In this document: piece after piece, positions 18,913 to 28,156 of the stretch | Layout: the number at the start of each line of letters is the position of its first letter | Position numbering within the stretch: the stretch's first letter is position 1 | NCBI GenBank assembly: GCA_016872195.1 | Contig: VHAT01000002.1 | Location: forward strand, 1 to 64,000 | DNA length: 64,000 bases | Origin: Sphingomonadales bacterium | Lineage (GTDB): Bacteria > Bacteroidota > Bacteroidia > Chitinophagales > Chitinophagaceae | Reading direction: 5' to 3' | Made by a program: the position numbers and the translations under genes | The notes under the pieces: generated by a model | What the model was told of the DNA's origin: nothing | The model's input: the letters and a program-made list of their open reading frames with translations, nothing else | The model's database searches: none

Positions 18913-21606
18913 TCAAGCCCGCCCAGCTGCCACGATCATTTCTCTGAGCGTATCATTAAATTCTGTATGGTCGATCAGCGACTCAAGATCAATATGCATT
19001 CTATATTGCCAGTAGTGTTTGGGGTTGGCCGGATCATTGATTCGTTCTTCCCTAGGGTCTTGTCTGCGAATCGTCTCACTGATCCCCAAGAGGTCTTGCA
19101 TTTGGAAAATGCTCCACATGGCTGGTGACTGTAAATGCTGCTGTATAATGGCGCGGTTAATCCAGGCCTCACAGAAGTAGGGCGCCTCGCCCCAATGTTG
19201 CAATTCTCGGTTGTAAAAAACAGTGGTTCGCTCCCTGTTCTCTTCCCACCACCCCCTGATGGTGCTCATGTCGTGCGTGGAGGGAGTAACCACCGATAAA
19301 TACGGAGCCTCTGCCGGATTAAAGAACATTTTTTGGGGATCTTTTGGCATACGCTGTATCTCCAAGCTCAAAATTCCATTCTGCTTCATGACATCCGGTA
19401 CGCAATGCGGCACCATTCCCAGATCCTCGCCGCAGACCAGCATGTTGGTGGCCGCTTTTAACGTAGGAAGCTTTTGCATGGCCTCGTGATACCAGCATGC
19501 ATCTTGTCGATAATAGAAATAATCATGATATAATGCGATCAGCGTATCCTGTGTTTTTTTATCCAGATAACGAAACGAGGTGGTCTTGTCCATGGAGATC
19601 CTAAAGTGAAATTTAGTATGCTCCGCGCCAGGCTCTTCGAATAAGATCACATTGGCGATCAGCTGCAATAAACCTTCTTTTAGCTTTTGATGTGCCGGGT
19701 TCACTTTGGCTGTGTCAAAATAGTGAACGATCTTTTGCTGCGTATCATAGAGAGGAGAGAACTGCAATCGCTGATCAGCGAGTCTCACCAAAAAATGCTC
19801 TTTTACCCAAAAATGATCTTCTCCGAACAAGTCTAACAAGATCTCCTCTGTGATAAAGGGTTGACAAAAACGAAGCCGGTCAAATTGTATCCCTCGTTCC
19901 CAAAACTCTTCAATGGCAATTGGCAAACAGGGTACGAATCGTCCGAGTAGCCCTTGCACCGCATGGGTGGGAATACTCCATATCCGAAAAAATCCCAAGA
20001 TATGATCTATGCGAAAAGCATCGAAATAACTGCTCATTTGCTCAAAACGAAGTCGCCACCAGCGAAAATCATCTTGCTGCATGCGAGACCAATTGTAAGT
20101 AGGAAATCCCCAATTCTGACCAATGGCCGTAAAATCATCCGGAGGAGCTCCGGCCTGCCAATTCATGTTATACAGGTCAGGGGCCACCCACGCATCTACT
20201 GAGTAGCGATAAATCCCAATGGGTATATCTCCCTTAAGAACAACCCCTTTTTGGTGTGCATACTGCACCGCCCTTGACAATTGCAGATGCAGTTGAAATT
20301 GGACAAAACAATAAAATCCGATCTCCCCATTTGCCTTTCGCGAACTAAAAAGATCTTGAATCTCTTCTTCTTTATATTCCGCATAGTGAGACCATTGGTC
20401 AAACACGCAGGTTCCATAGCGATCTCTACAAGTGCAGAATACCGCATAGGGTTGTAGCCAATGCTTATTTTTTGCAAAGAATAGTTTGTATTCTTCGGAG
20501 GCAAAACAGTCGGCCCCCATCTCTTCGTACAGCGAACGCAATGTTTGCAATTTTATACTGATCACCTTCTCGTAATCGACCACCGATAAGGCGTTGAGCT
20601 GTTCTTGCAACTTACGTAAGCTCCTAAGTTGTTTAGCGTGCGTTGTTCCTGCCACATCCGCCAGATTGATGTACATGGGATGAAGGGCAAAGGCTGAAAT
20701 GGCCGCATACGGGTACGAATCGGTCCAGGTGTTGGTCGCGATCGTATCATTGATCGGCAGTAATTGAATCATCCGAATTCCGGTACGGGCAGCCCAATCG
20801 GCCAGCAACCGGATATCGGCAAACTCTCCTACGCCGAAACTATTACGACTTCTCAAACTAAAAACAGGAATCGCAACGCCCGTGCCTTTCCAACTGGTAT
20901 TAGGCAGTCTCGCAAATCCATCATGCATACAGATCAGCCCTTGGATAGAAAGATCTGCGGGTGCGGTCCTGTTAACCCCATCTTCGTAGCGTAAAAAAGT
21001 ATTGGATAGCAGATCCCATACTCCGTATTTGTATTCAATCGAACTTGCATGAGGCAATGAAAGCTTGACTTCGTACCAGCCATTGGTCTTTTGCATCGGC
21101 AATGCCAAAGAGGTAGACCAATTGCCGAGAGCAGGATCACTACCCAGTAAACAAAGCGTCTGACCGGATGAAAGTAAGGGCGCCTTAACCCGAAAGATAT
21201 GTGTATAGGATAATTCCGTTGCTACTGGCGGAAACTTAGGATTCTTTCGTTTAAAGAGAACCTGACTAAAGGGCGCGGTATAAAAGGCATTTTCAAATTC
21301 ACCGGCACTATTCCAGGTATCTAGAAAAACCAAGTCCTGATCTTTATCGATGGATACAATACGGTCTTTCTTCCACTCTGCAATTGGCAACCCATCGGGT
21401 CCCTTAAGCAAATAATGATATTGGAGCTTCGTTTGTCGTGCCGTAAGAGAAACGGGCACGGATAAGGTCCAACGCTCGCTGTTGGCATACTGCATGCAAA
21501 GTGCCGCTTCTGGCTTGTTGTTCCCTAAAGCCGGAAGATTTCCCAGCAGCCAAAGGGTCTGCCCAGGTTGGGTAGAAAAGCGAATATTGAACTGAATCAG
21601 TGGCAA
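18913..21606 (-). CDS. malQ: 4-alpha-glucanotransferase with two N-terminal CBM20-like starch-binding domains
   Basis: 897 aa; two CBM20-like repeats, GH77 motifs (FDAFRIDHILGFFRIW, CGEDLGMVP, THDMSTIRGWW); TTG start. Confidence 0.93.
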   Translation of the reverse strand: MPLIQFNIRFSTQPGQTLWLLGNLPALGNNKPEAALCMQYANSERWTLSVPVSLTARQTKLQYHYLLKGPDGLPIAEWKKDRIVSIDKDQDLVFLDTWNSAGEFENAFYTAPFSQVLFKRKNPKFPPVATELSYTHIFRVKAPLLSSGQTLCLLGSDPALGNWSTSLALPMQKTNGWYEVKLSLPHASSIEYKYGVWDLLSNTFLRYEDGVNRTAPADLSIQGLICMHDGFARLPNTSWKGTGVAIPVFSLRSRNSFGVGEFADIRLLADWAARTGIRMIQLLPINDTIATNTWTDSYPYAAISAFALHPMYINLADVAGTTHAKQLRSLRKLQEQLNALSVVDYEKVISIKLQTLRSLYEEMGADCFASEEYKLFFAKNKHWLQPYAVFCTCRDRYGTCVFDQWSHYAEYKEEEIQDLFSSRKANGEIGFYCFVQFQLHLQLSRAVQYAHQKGVVLKGDIPIGIYRYSVDAWVAPDLYNMNWQAGAPPDDFTAIGQNWGFPTYNWSRMQQDDFRWWRLRFEQMSSYFDAFRIDHILGFFRIWSIPTHAVQGLLGRFVPCLPIAIEEFWERGIQFDRLRFCQPFITEEILLDLFGEDHFWVKEHFLVRLADQRLQFSPLYDTQQKIVHYFDTAKVNPAHQKLKEGLLQLIANVILFEEPGAEHTKFHFRISMDKTTSFRYLDKKTQDTLIALYHDYFYYRQDACWYHEAMQKLPTLKAATNMLVCGEDLGMVPHCVPDVMKQNGILSLEIQRMPKDPQKMFFNPAEAPYLSVVTPSTHDMSTIRGWWEENRERTTVFYNRELQHWGEAPYFCEAWINRAIIQQHLQSPAMWSIFQMQDLLGISETIRRQDPREERINDPANPKHYWQYRMHIDLESLIDHTEFNDTLREMIVAAGRA

Positions 21607-21626
21607 GCTCGTTGACGTTAGGGTCG

Positions 21627-21653
21627 GTTAATGTGTCTGATTAACACATTAAC
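21627..21653. promoter_or_regulatory. Perfect 10-bp inverted repeat GTTAATGTGT-N7-ACACATTAAC upstream of malQ
   Basis: Read directly; lies between malQ TTG start (21606) and a TATTTTCG box (21653-21660, minus). Confidence 0.7.
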
Positions 21654-21775
21654 GAAAATAGGCAAAAACTATACGCCATAAGATCAAATGATAAAAAATC
21701 TACTTATTACAATGGGGACCAAACAGGGGATAAAGTATTTATGGTGAAAGACTTCTGCATTTGCCCCAACCTTAT

Positions 21776-21783
21776 TATTTTTG
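21776..21783 (+). promoter_or_regulatory. TAnnTTTG -7 box (TATTTTTG) for 51-aa membrane protein
   Basis: Exact motif; 16 nt before ATG 21800. Confidence 0.5.
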
Positions 21784-21799
21784 TACAAAATTTATCGTA

Positions 21800-21955
21800 A
21801 TGGAAGCATCCAAAAAGAATCGGGCCATTTGGTGGGCTGTCTTTTTTGTATCCACGGCTGCGCTGCTCTGGGCCATAGATGCACATTGGGAGTGGTTAAC
21901 CCTCATCCTTCCCTTTCAGACCACCTCTTTTGTCAAAGCCATGGATATCATGTAA
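21800..21955 (+). CDS. Small single-pass membrane protein, 51 aa
   Basis: MEASKKNRAIWWAVFFVSTAALLWAIDAHWEWLTLILPFQTTSFVKAMDIM; TAnnTTTG box at 21776-21783 and terminator at 21984-22011. Confidence 0.6.
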   Translation: MEASKKNRAIWWAVFFVSTAALLWAIDAHWEWLTLILPFQTTSFVKAMDIM

Positions 21956-21983
21956 GAATACATTACCGTAACGGCAAGACATT

Positions 21984-22011
21984 AAAAAACCTCCTTAACA
22001 GGAGGTTTTTT
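21984..22011. terminator. Bidirectional intrinsic terminator between 51-aa gene and rplT
   Basis: AAAAAACCTCC-TTAACA-GGAGGTTTTTT perfect dyad. Confidence 0.85.
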
Positions 22012-22033
22012 CGTATCGATATGTTGGATCGCT

Positions 22034-22378
22034 TTACTTTACGGAAGCTACCAAATTTTTAAAAGTCTCCGGGTTGTTCATGGCCAAGTCAGCCAAAACT
22101 TTACGGTCGAGTTCGATACCCTTTTTCTGTAAACGGTTGATGAATTCAGAATAGGTGATCCCTTCGGCACGAACGGCCGCATTGATACGGGCGATCCAAA
22201 GAGAACGATATTCTCTTTTCTTAAGCTTACGACCCACGAACATGTAGGTCATACCCTTTTCGACCACATTCTTGGCAACGGTAAGTACATTCTTACGTTT
22301 GCCATAGAAACCCTTGGCTTGTTTTAATATTTTTTTACGGCGGGCCTTGGAAGCCACTGCATTTTTTGAACGAGGCAT
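22034..22378 (-). CDS. rplT: 50S ribosomal protein L20
   Basis: [31 protein letters not shown]...[16 protein letters not shown]. Confidence 0.98.
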   Translation of the reverse strand: MPRSKNAVASKARRKKILKQAKGFYGKRKNVLTVAKNVVEKGMTYMFVGRKLKKREYRSLWIARINAAVRAEGITYSEFINRLQKKGIELDRKVLADLAMNNPETFKNLVASVK

Positions 22379-22420
22379 GGTAATTAAATTAGATGGTTAG
22401 ATACTAGCGTTTTCTTTTCC

Positions 22421-22618
22421 TTATTTTAAGCGAAGTAATCGCTTTACAAAATCGACATGAGATTTGGCGACCGTGCCGTCCAAACGCATGTTGCGTTTAC
22501 GCTTTTTTGATTTTTTGGTAAGGATGTGACGCTTGAAACTCTTTTGATGCATGATCTTTCCTGTGCCAGTCACTTTAAAGCGCTTTTTGGCACTGGAATT
22601 GGTCTTTACTTTAGGCAT
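22421..22618 (-). CDS. rpmI: 50S ribosomal protein L35
   Basis: [45 protein letters not shown]. Confidence 0.98.
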   Translation of the reverse strand: MPKVKTNSSAKKRFKVTGTGKIMHQKSFKRHILTKKSKKRKRNMRLDGTVAKSHVDFVKRLLRLK

Positions 22619-22714
22619 GATACCCAGTATTAAAAATTACACCTTGGAGGCATTCCCCACCGGGGGACCTTTTTCGAACCTCTTTAGGCAATGACCCGTT
22701 TTACGGACGGGGTG

Positions 22715-22722
22715 CAAAGATA
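22715..22722 (-). promoter_or_regulatory. TAnnTTTG -7 box (TATCTTTG) for rpmI-rplT
   Basis: Exact motif; 96 nt before ATG 22618. Confidence 0.55.
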
Positions 22723-22760
22723 AGTGTTTTCAGCATTTTTCAGCTTTGCTTTTAATAATA

Positions 22761-22791
22761 AAAGAGGGGCCTAAAATTAGGCCCCCTCTTT
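22761..22791 (-). terminator. Intrinsic terminator after metalloprotease gene
   Basis: AAAGAGGGGCCTAAAATTAGGCCCCCTCTTT hairpin with one bulge, A/T flanks. Confidence 0.75.
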
Positions 22792-22815
22792 CTACAAAAT
22801 AGAAGATAAGACTTC

Positions 22816-25359
22816 TTAGTCTTTGGGATTCAATGCTTTTTCAATGCGATAACTAAGATCTTGCAAGTGATACTTACTAAGGCGATCTCCATAAAGGGCT
22901 TGAGCGGCATTCAATTCGGCCCGTAAAGATTGAAGATGAGCCCGTACGATCGACTTCAGATCTGACTTATCCGAGCTGCCTCCCATCATTGAAATTGAGA
23001 GCCCGGGGAAAGAACCGAGTGAAGATCCTGAAGGAGGAGCCAACAAATTAGCCAAGGTATTCACATAAGACTTTTGCAGGTTACGACGATAGACATCGAT
23101 CGATTTTTTGGTGGCTAACTCTGACCAAATACCAGACTTCAGATCGCCAAGCAATTCTAATGCAGAGTAGGCCTTTGAACCGGCTGTGGCCTCCGCCTCG
23201 ATCAATTTTGAAAGGTTTCTCGAACCTAATAACCTGTTAAGCATATTGTCTTGAACATTACCAATGATGGTAAGACCAGATTGCCCAGTGCGATCGAAAA
23301 TTTGCTGGTCAATTAGCCAAGTGGGGGTAGCGAAAAGTTGTTTGTTCAAAAACGCAACGGCTTCTTTTTGTTTGGCCTTACTGACCAATTCATACACAGG
23401 TCCATTTTGCTCCTGCGTCTTGGGTGTTTCCATAATGCCCCCTACGAACTTGGCCACGTGACCATTGTAGCGAGAGAATTGCCCAATTACTTCTTGATAC
23501 ATGGTGCGTAGTCCTTCAAAATCCTCATTGGGTTCTTTTGTCCACTTGAGAAGATTGGGAACAATACGCTGTAAATTCTTGATACCGTAGGCACTTCCTT
23601 TCATAGGATCGTCACCCACTTGCTCACTTTGTGAACGTGGATCGTCCGGATTGGTCTCAGTGCCGAACCACAAACGGGGATTTTTCAGTTTCTCGATCAC
23701 CCAGCTATTGAGAGCAGCGGTCTCTTGGTCGGCCGTACTGTATTGAGGAAACAACTTGTACCCCCACTCGATGGCCCAATTATCATAATCTCCAATGCGA
23801 GGAAAAAGCCCTACCTCACTAATGCCATCTTCGGGTTGTGCAACGTAGTTAAAACGAGCATAGTCCATAATAGAGGGCGTATGTCCATTGGCCTCTACCC
23901 ATTGCTTATTGCGAAGGTTTTCGACAGGAACACTTGAACTAGACCCATAGTTGTGACGAAGCCCCAACGTATGACCCACTTCGTGGGAAGAAACAAAACG
24001 AATCAGTTGACCCATTAGAGAATCTGGGAACACCATTTGTTGCGCCCGCGCATCGAGGGGACCGCACTGAATCAAATACCAGTTGCGAAGCAGGGCCATA
24101 ACATTATGGTACCAATTGATATGACTCTCCATGATCTCGCCGCTGCGAGGATCCGAAATGCTGGGGCCACTGGCGTTGGGAATATCGGAGGGTTTGTACA
24201 CGATGGCAGAGTTACGTGCATCATCTAAACTCCACGTGCTATCCTCTTTAGGAGAAGGGGCACGCTTGGCCATGATCGCATTTTTAAAACCTGCTTTTTC
24301 GAAAGCCCCCTTCCAATCATCCACCCCTTGCATCAAATAAGGGATCCATTTCTCCGGGGTAGCTGGATCGATATAAAAAATGATCGGCTTGATCGGTTCC
24401 ACCAATTCACCTCGCTTGTATTTTTCCATATCCTGTGGACGGGGCTCGAGTCTCCAGCGTTTTACGATAGAGACGGACTTTACTCCCTGTGGATTGGCAT
24501 CAAAGTCTGTATACCCTACAGCAAAGTAGCCCACACGGGCATCATAGTATCGAGGCTGCATGGGCACCTTGGGTAAAATAACGATAGAGCTGTTGAGCTC
24601 CATGGTCATATTGCCACCACCGGGTCCACCAGGTGAGGCATTACCTCTTGAATAGGTTTTGACGGTCTTGATCTCGATATTGATCGGATAAGATCGAACA
24701 GAAACAATATAGGATTTGTCAGCTTGTGCAGAGGAAAGACGTAGTGAAGATTTGAGTGATGAATTAAAATGCAATACCTCATTATCACCCGATATAAAAT
24801 CAGTTATATCCAACACTACCGTAGCAGAATCTTTTCCGAATGCTTTAATATCGAAGGACTGTGCAATGGGCTGAACATTGGAATTGCTTACGGTCGTAAA
24901 CATCGGTGAGCTGGAATCCTTGGCATACTCCGCGTACGAAATAGTGCGCAAGAAGACCTTATTGTTGGGGCCCTTTTCGAAGCGAACTACATTTTGTCCG
25001 ATCTGGTCACCTGCATAGCCGAAGAAACTTCCTCCGGAACGAAGTCCGGCAGGAGCTTTTGAAATTCGGTTTACCACCAACATATCACGCAGCATCAACG
25101 AATCGTGGATCTCTATAAAGAAGCGATCCTCGACCTTGTGTACCCAAAAAAGTCCTTTAGAACTAACGGCCTTAGCGGTAATCACATCCTTGTAGGCCTT
25201 AGGACCGGAGGCAGGGCCACCCGGACCTCTTCTGGTCGAATCAGCAGGTCGGGCAGCAGCATTGTTGGCCCCACCAGGTGCGGGGGGTGCAGGTGGCTGT
25301 TGCGCTGCAAGGGTGCTTGCCGCCAACAACATAGAGGCAAAAAAATAAGAGCGTAGCAT
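22816..25359 (-). CDS. Zinc-dependent metalloprotease (metzincin-like, DUF5117/DUF4953 type)
   Basis: 847 aa secreted; HEVGHTLGLRHNYGSSSS (HExxHxxGxxH), DUF5117/DUF4953-like layout. Confidence 0.9.
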   Translation of the reverse strand: MLRSYFFASMLLAASTLAAQQPPAPPAPGGANNAAARPADSTRRGPGGPASGPKAYKDVITAKAVSSKGLFWVHKVEDRFFIEIHDSLMLRDMLVVNRISKAPAGLRSGGSFFGYAGDQIGQNVVRFEKGPNNKVFLRTISYAEYAKDSSSPMFTTVSNSNVQPIAQSFDIKAFGKDSATVVLDITDFISGDNEVLHFNSSLKSSLRLSSAQADKSYIVSVRSYPINIEIKTVKTYSRGNASPGGPGGGNMTMELNSSIVILPKVPMQPRYYDARVGYFAVGYTDFDANPQGVKSVSIVKRWRLEPRPQDMEKYKRGELVEPIKPIIFYIDPATPEKWIPYLMQGVDDWKGAFEKAGFKNAIMAKRAPSPKEDSTWSLDDARNSAIVYKPSDIPNASGPSISDPRSGEIMESHINWYHNVMALLRNWYLIQCGPLDARAQQMVFPDSLMGQLIRFVSSHEVGHTLGLRHNYGSSSSVPVENLRNKQWVEANGHTPSIMDYARFNYVAQPEDGISEVGLFPRIGDYDNWAIEWGYKLFPQYSTADQETAALNSWVIEKLKNPRLWFGTETNPDDPRSQSEQVGDDPMKGSAYGIKNLQRIVPNLLKWTKEPNEDFEGLRTMYQEVIGQFSRYNGHVAKFVGGIMETPKTQEQNGPVYELVSKAKQKEAVAFLNKQLFATPTWLIDQQIFDRTGQSGLTIIGNVQDNMLNRLLGSRNLSKLIEAEATAGSKAYSALELLGDLKSGIWSELATKKSIDVYRRNLQKSYVNTLANLLAPPSGSSLGSFPGLSISMMGGSSDKSDLKSIVRAHLQSLRAELNAAQALYGDRLSKYHLQDLSYRIEKALNPKD

Positions 25360-25410
25360 AATCGATACGGTTTTAGGTAGGTTTTAAGCAGGTTATAAAG
25401 AGGAAAAGTG

Positions 25411-26052
25411 TTACCCCTTCTTTTTCCCTTTGGGGGCAAACATGGCCAGCATTCTGCGGCCTTCCATCTTCGGTAAATTTTCTAATACTCCAATTTCGGC
25501 CAATCGTTCGGCGAACTTAAGTAACAACAATTGACCTCGATCCTGAAACTGAATAGCACGACCTTTAAATTGCACATAGGCCTTTACCTTGTTGCCCTCC
25601 TTTAGAAACTCGATGGCATGCTTGGCTTTGAAGTCAAAGTCATGGTCATCGGTATTGGGTGTAAAGCGAATTTCTTTTACCTCAGAGACTTTGCTTTTGG
25701 CCTTCATCTCTTTTTCTTTCTTCTTCTTATCGTAAAGGAATTTATTATAATCGATGATCTTGCAGACCGGCGGATCAACGTTGGGAGAGATCTCTACCAG
25801 GTCCAGACCCTGTTCTTGCGACATGCGAAGCGCATCTTGCAAAGAGTAAATACCTACTTCTACATTGTCGCCAACTAATCTGACTTGAGGGACTCTAATG
25901 AGATGATTGATGCGATGTTCGGGCTCTTTGCGAGGAGCGAATCGTCCTCTATTAAAACCGCCTTTGTTAAAACCTCCGGGGCCTCCAGGTCTGGGGCCTC
26001 CTGCGCCGGGAGGACGATTGAAACCGCCTCCGGGTCTTTGTGGTAATGCCAT
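25411..26052 (-). CDS. infC: Translation initiation factor IF-3
   Basis: INHLIRVPQVRLVGDN, GLDLVEISPNVDPPVCKIIDYNKFLYDKKKKEKE, KEIRFTPNTDDHDF; Gly/Arg-rich N-terminal extension. Confidence 0.96.
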   Translation of the reverse strand: MALPQRPGGGFNRPPGAGGPRPGGPGGFNKGGFNRGRFAPRKEPEHRINHLIRVPQVRLVGDNVEVGIYSLQDALRMSQEQGLDLVEISPNVDPPVCKIIDYNKFLYDKKKKEKEMKAKSKVSEVKEIRFTPNTDDHDFDFKAKHAIEFLKEGNKVKAYVQFKGRAIQFQDRGQLLLLKFAERLAEIGVLENLPKMEGRRMLAMFAPKGKKKG

Positions 26053-26079
26053 TTATTGAATTTAGGTTACTAAAATACG

Positions 26080-28014
26080 CTATTCTGATTTTCTGCTGAT
26101 AATTTCTTGAGAGGCCAGGGCAACGAATTCCCCGACAGGTTGGGCCCCCAGATCTCCTTTTCCTTGCCTTCTGACAGCTACTTTTCCTTCTGACATCTCC
26201 TTCTCCCCTACGACCAACATGTAAGGGATCTTGAGCAACTCGGTATCCCTGATCTTTTTACCGATCTTTTCGCCCCTGTCATCTGTCTCAGCACGAATGC
26301 CGGCCTTTTTTAGCGCTTGTTCCACTTGTTGGGCATAACCCAAGAACTTATCGCTGATCGGAAGTACCCTCACTTGAACCGGAGCCAGCCAAAGGGGAAA
26401 CTTTCCAGCGTAATGCTCTAGCAAAAAGCCAATAAATCGCTCGTGGGTTCCTAACGGAGCGCGGTGAATAATGAGGGGCGTTTCAGGATGATTTTCTTTG
26501 TTGGTATAGGATAACTTGAATTTGATGCCCGAATTAAAATCGACCTGATTAGTAGCCAACGTAAATTCTCTACCAATGGCACTCCAAATTTGAACGTCGA
26601 TCTTAGGTCCGTAAAATGCAGCCTCGTCTTGCACTTCAACAAAAGGCGTGTTCGTATCGATCAATACTTTTCTGACCATGGCTTCGGTCTCTTGCCAAAG
26701 AACCGGCTCATTGACATATTTCTGTCCCAACTTAGCCGGATCGTGCAAGCTGAGTCGCATAACATACTTGTCGATACCAAAGATGGTAAAGTATTTTAAG
26801 TACATCTCATTTACAGCCTTGAACTCCTCGAAGAACTGTTCTTTGCTGCAATAGATATGTGCATCGTTCATATGCAAACAGCGCACTCGCATTAAGCCAA
26901 ATAACTCTCCGCTTTGTTCGTAGCGATAACAGGTTCCGTATTCGGCAATCCGAAAAGGGAGTTCGCGATAACTCTTCGGTTCGGCATCAAAAATTTTATG
27001 GTGATGCGGGCAGTTCATGGCCTTTAGATAGTATTTTTCTCCATCCATCTCCATGGGAGGAAACATACTATCGGCGTAATAAGGCAAATGGCCGCTGGTC
27101 AAATACATACTTTCCTTTGCGATATGCGGGGTAACTACTCTCTTATAACCGGCTGCGGTCTCAGTCTCCTTTGCCAACCGCTCGAGTTCTTCGATCAGGA
27201 TCGTGCCATTGGGTAACCACAACGGTAATCCGGGCCCCACATCATCATCCATGGTGTAGATACCCAATTCCTTTCCCAACTTTCTATGGTCGCGTTTCTT
27301 GGCTTCCTCAAGCATCAAGAGATAATCGTCGAGTTCTTTTTGCGTTGGAAAACTGATCCCGTAGATACGGGTAAGCATTTTATTTTTTTCGTTACCCTTC
27401 CAATAGGCTCCTGCTAAACTGGTAAGCTTGATGGCTTTGATCGGAGCCGTGCTGGGAATATGAGGACCCCGACACAGATCGATAAAAGCCCCTTGCTTAT
27501 AAAAAGTGATCTCTCCATCGGTGAGTCCCTGCAACAGATCCAATTTGTATTCATCTCCTTTCTCGGAGAAATAACGGATGGCCTCTTGCTTGCTGATCTC
27601 AATGCGCTCGAAGGAGCTGTCTTTTTTTGCCAGCTCAGCCATCTTTTTTTCTATCAAGGCCAAGTCTTCTTCGGTAATCTTTCGGTCTCCCAGGTCCATG
27701 TCGTAGTAAAACCCTTGTTCGACAGCAGGTCCCACCCAAAATTTTACGCCGGGAAATTGCGCCTCTATGGCCTCTGCCAACAAGTGTGCGGAGGAATGCC
27801 AAAAAGTAGATTTTGCATCGGCATCGTTCCAAGTAAGCAATTGCAAAGAGGCATCTTTGTCCAAAGGACGATGCGCATCTTGTACCACCCCGTTTACCGA
27901 AGCGGCCAGCACCTTTTTGGCTAAGCCCTCTGAGATAGAGCGAGCGATGGCAAGCGCCGATATTCCTTTTTCGTATTGTCGTATGGCTCCGTCCGGAAAT
28001 TTTATATTGATCAT
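26080..28014 (-). CDS. thrS: Threonyl-tRNA synthetase
   Basis: TGS domain (MINIKFPDGAIRQYEKG), HSSAHLLAEAIE, class II motifs (GTCYRYEQSGELFGLMRVR, HRAPLGTHERFIGFLLEH); start at 28014, downstream of TAnnTTTG at 28039-28046. Confidence 0.97.
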   Translation of the reverse strand: MINIKFPDGAIRQYEKGISALAIARSISEGLAKKVLAASVNGVVQDAHRPLDKDASLQLLTWNDADAKSTFWHSSAHLLAEAIEAQFPGVKFWVGPAVEQGFYYDMDLGDRKITEEDLALIEKKMAELAKKDSSFERIEISKQEAIRYFSEKGDEYKLDLLQGLTDGEITFYKQGAFIDLCRGPHIPSTAPIKAIKLTSLAGAYWKGNEKNKMLTRIYGISFPTQKELDDYLLMLEEAKKRDHRKLGKELGIYTMDDDVGPGLPLWLPNGTILIEELERLAKETETAAGYKRVVTPHIAKESMYLTSGHLPYYADSMFPPMEMDGEKYYLKAMNCPHHHKIFDAEPKSYRELPFRIAEYGTCYRYEQSGELFGLMRVRCLHMNDAHIYCSKEQFFEEFKAVNEMYLKYFTIFGIDKYVMRLSLHDPAKLGQKYVNEPVLWQETEAMVRKVLIDTNTPFVEVQDEAAFYGPKIDVQIWSAIGREFTLATNQVDFNSGIKFKLSYTNKENHPETPLIIHRAPLGTHERFIGFLLEHYAGKFPLWLAPVQVRVLPISDKFLGYAQQVEQALKKAGIRAETDDRGEKIGKKIRDTELLKIPYMLVVGEKEMSEGKVAVRRQGKGDLGAQPVGEFVALASQEIISRKSE

Positions 28015-28038
28015 GCAAATTGCTTTAGGCAAGGCCTG

Positions 28039-28046
28039 CAAATTTA
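28039..28046 (-). promoter_or_regulatory. TAnnTTTG -7 box (TAAATTTG) for thrS
   Basis: Exact motif; 24 nt before ATG 28014. Confidence 0.55.
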
Positions 28047-28137
28047 ACAAAATAAGGCCAATTGAAGACCGCACTCAAAAGCTTGTTAAAATTGCTTTGG
28101 GCAAGCGGGTATTTTCACGAAAAATGCTCTATTACCC

Positions 28138-28145
28138 TACATTTG
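28138..28145 (+). promoter_or_regulatory. TAnnTTTG -7 box (TACATTTG) for secreted two-domain protein
   Basis: Exact motif; 11 nt before ATG 28157. Confidence 0.55.
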
Positions 28146-28156
28146 TAAAGTCCGTT

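Noticed and set aside
22671-22682. TTCGAA-containing segment resembling a tRNA T-arm (GAGGTTCGAA on minus)
   Set aside because: No matching acceptor stem, anticodon arm or CCA context; better explained as part of the rpmI leader
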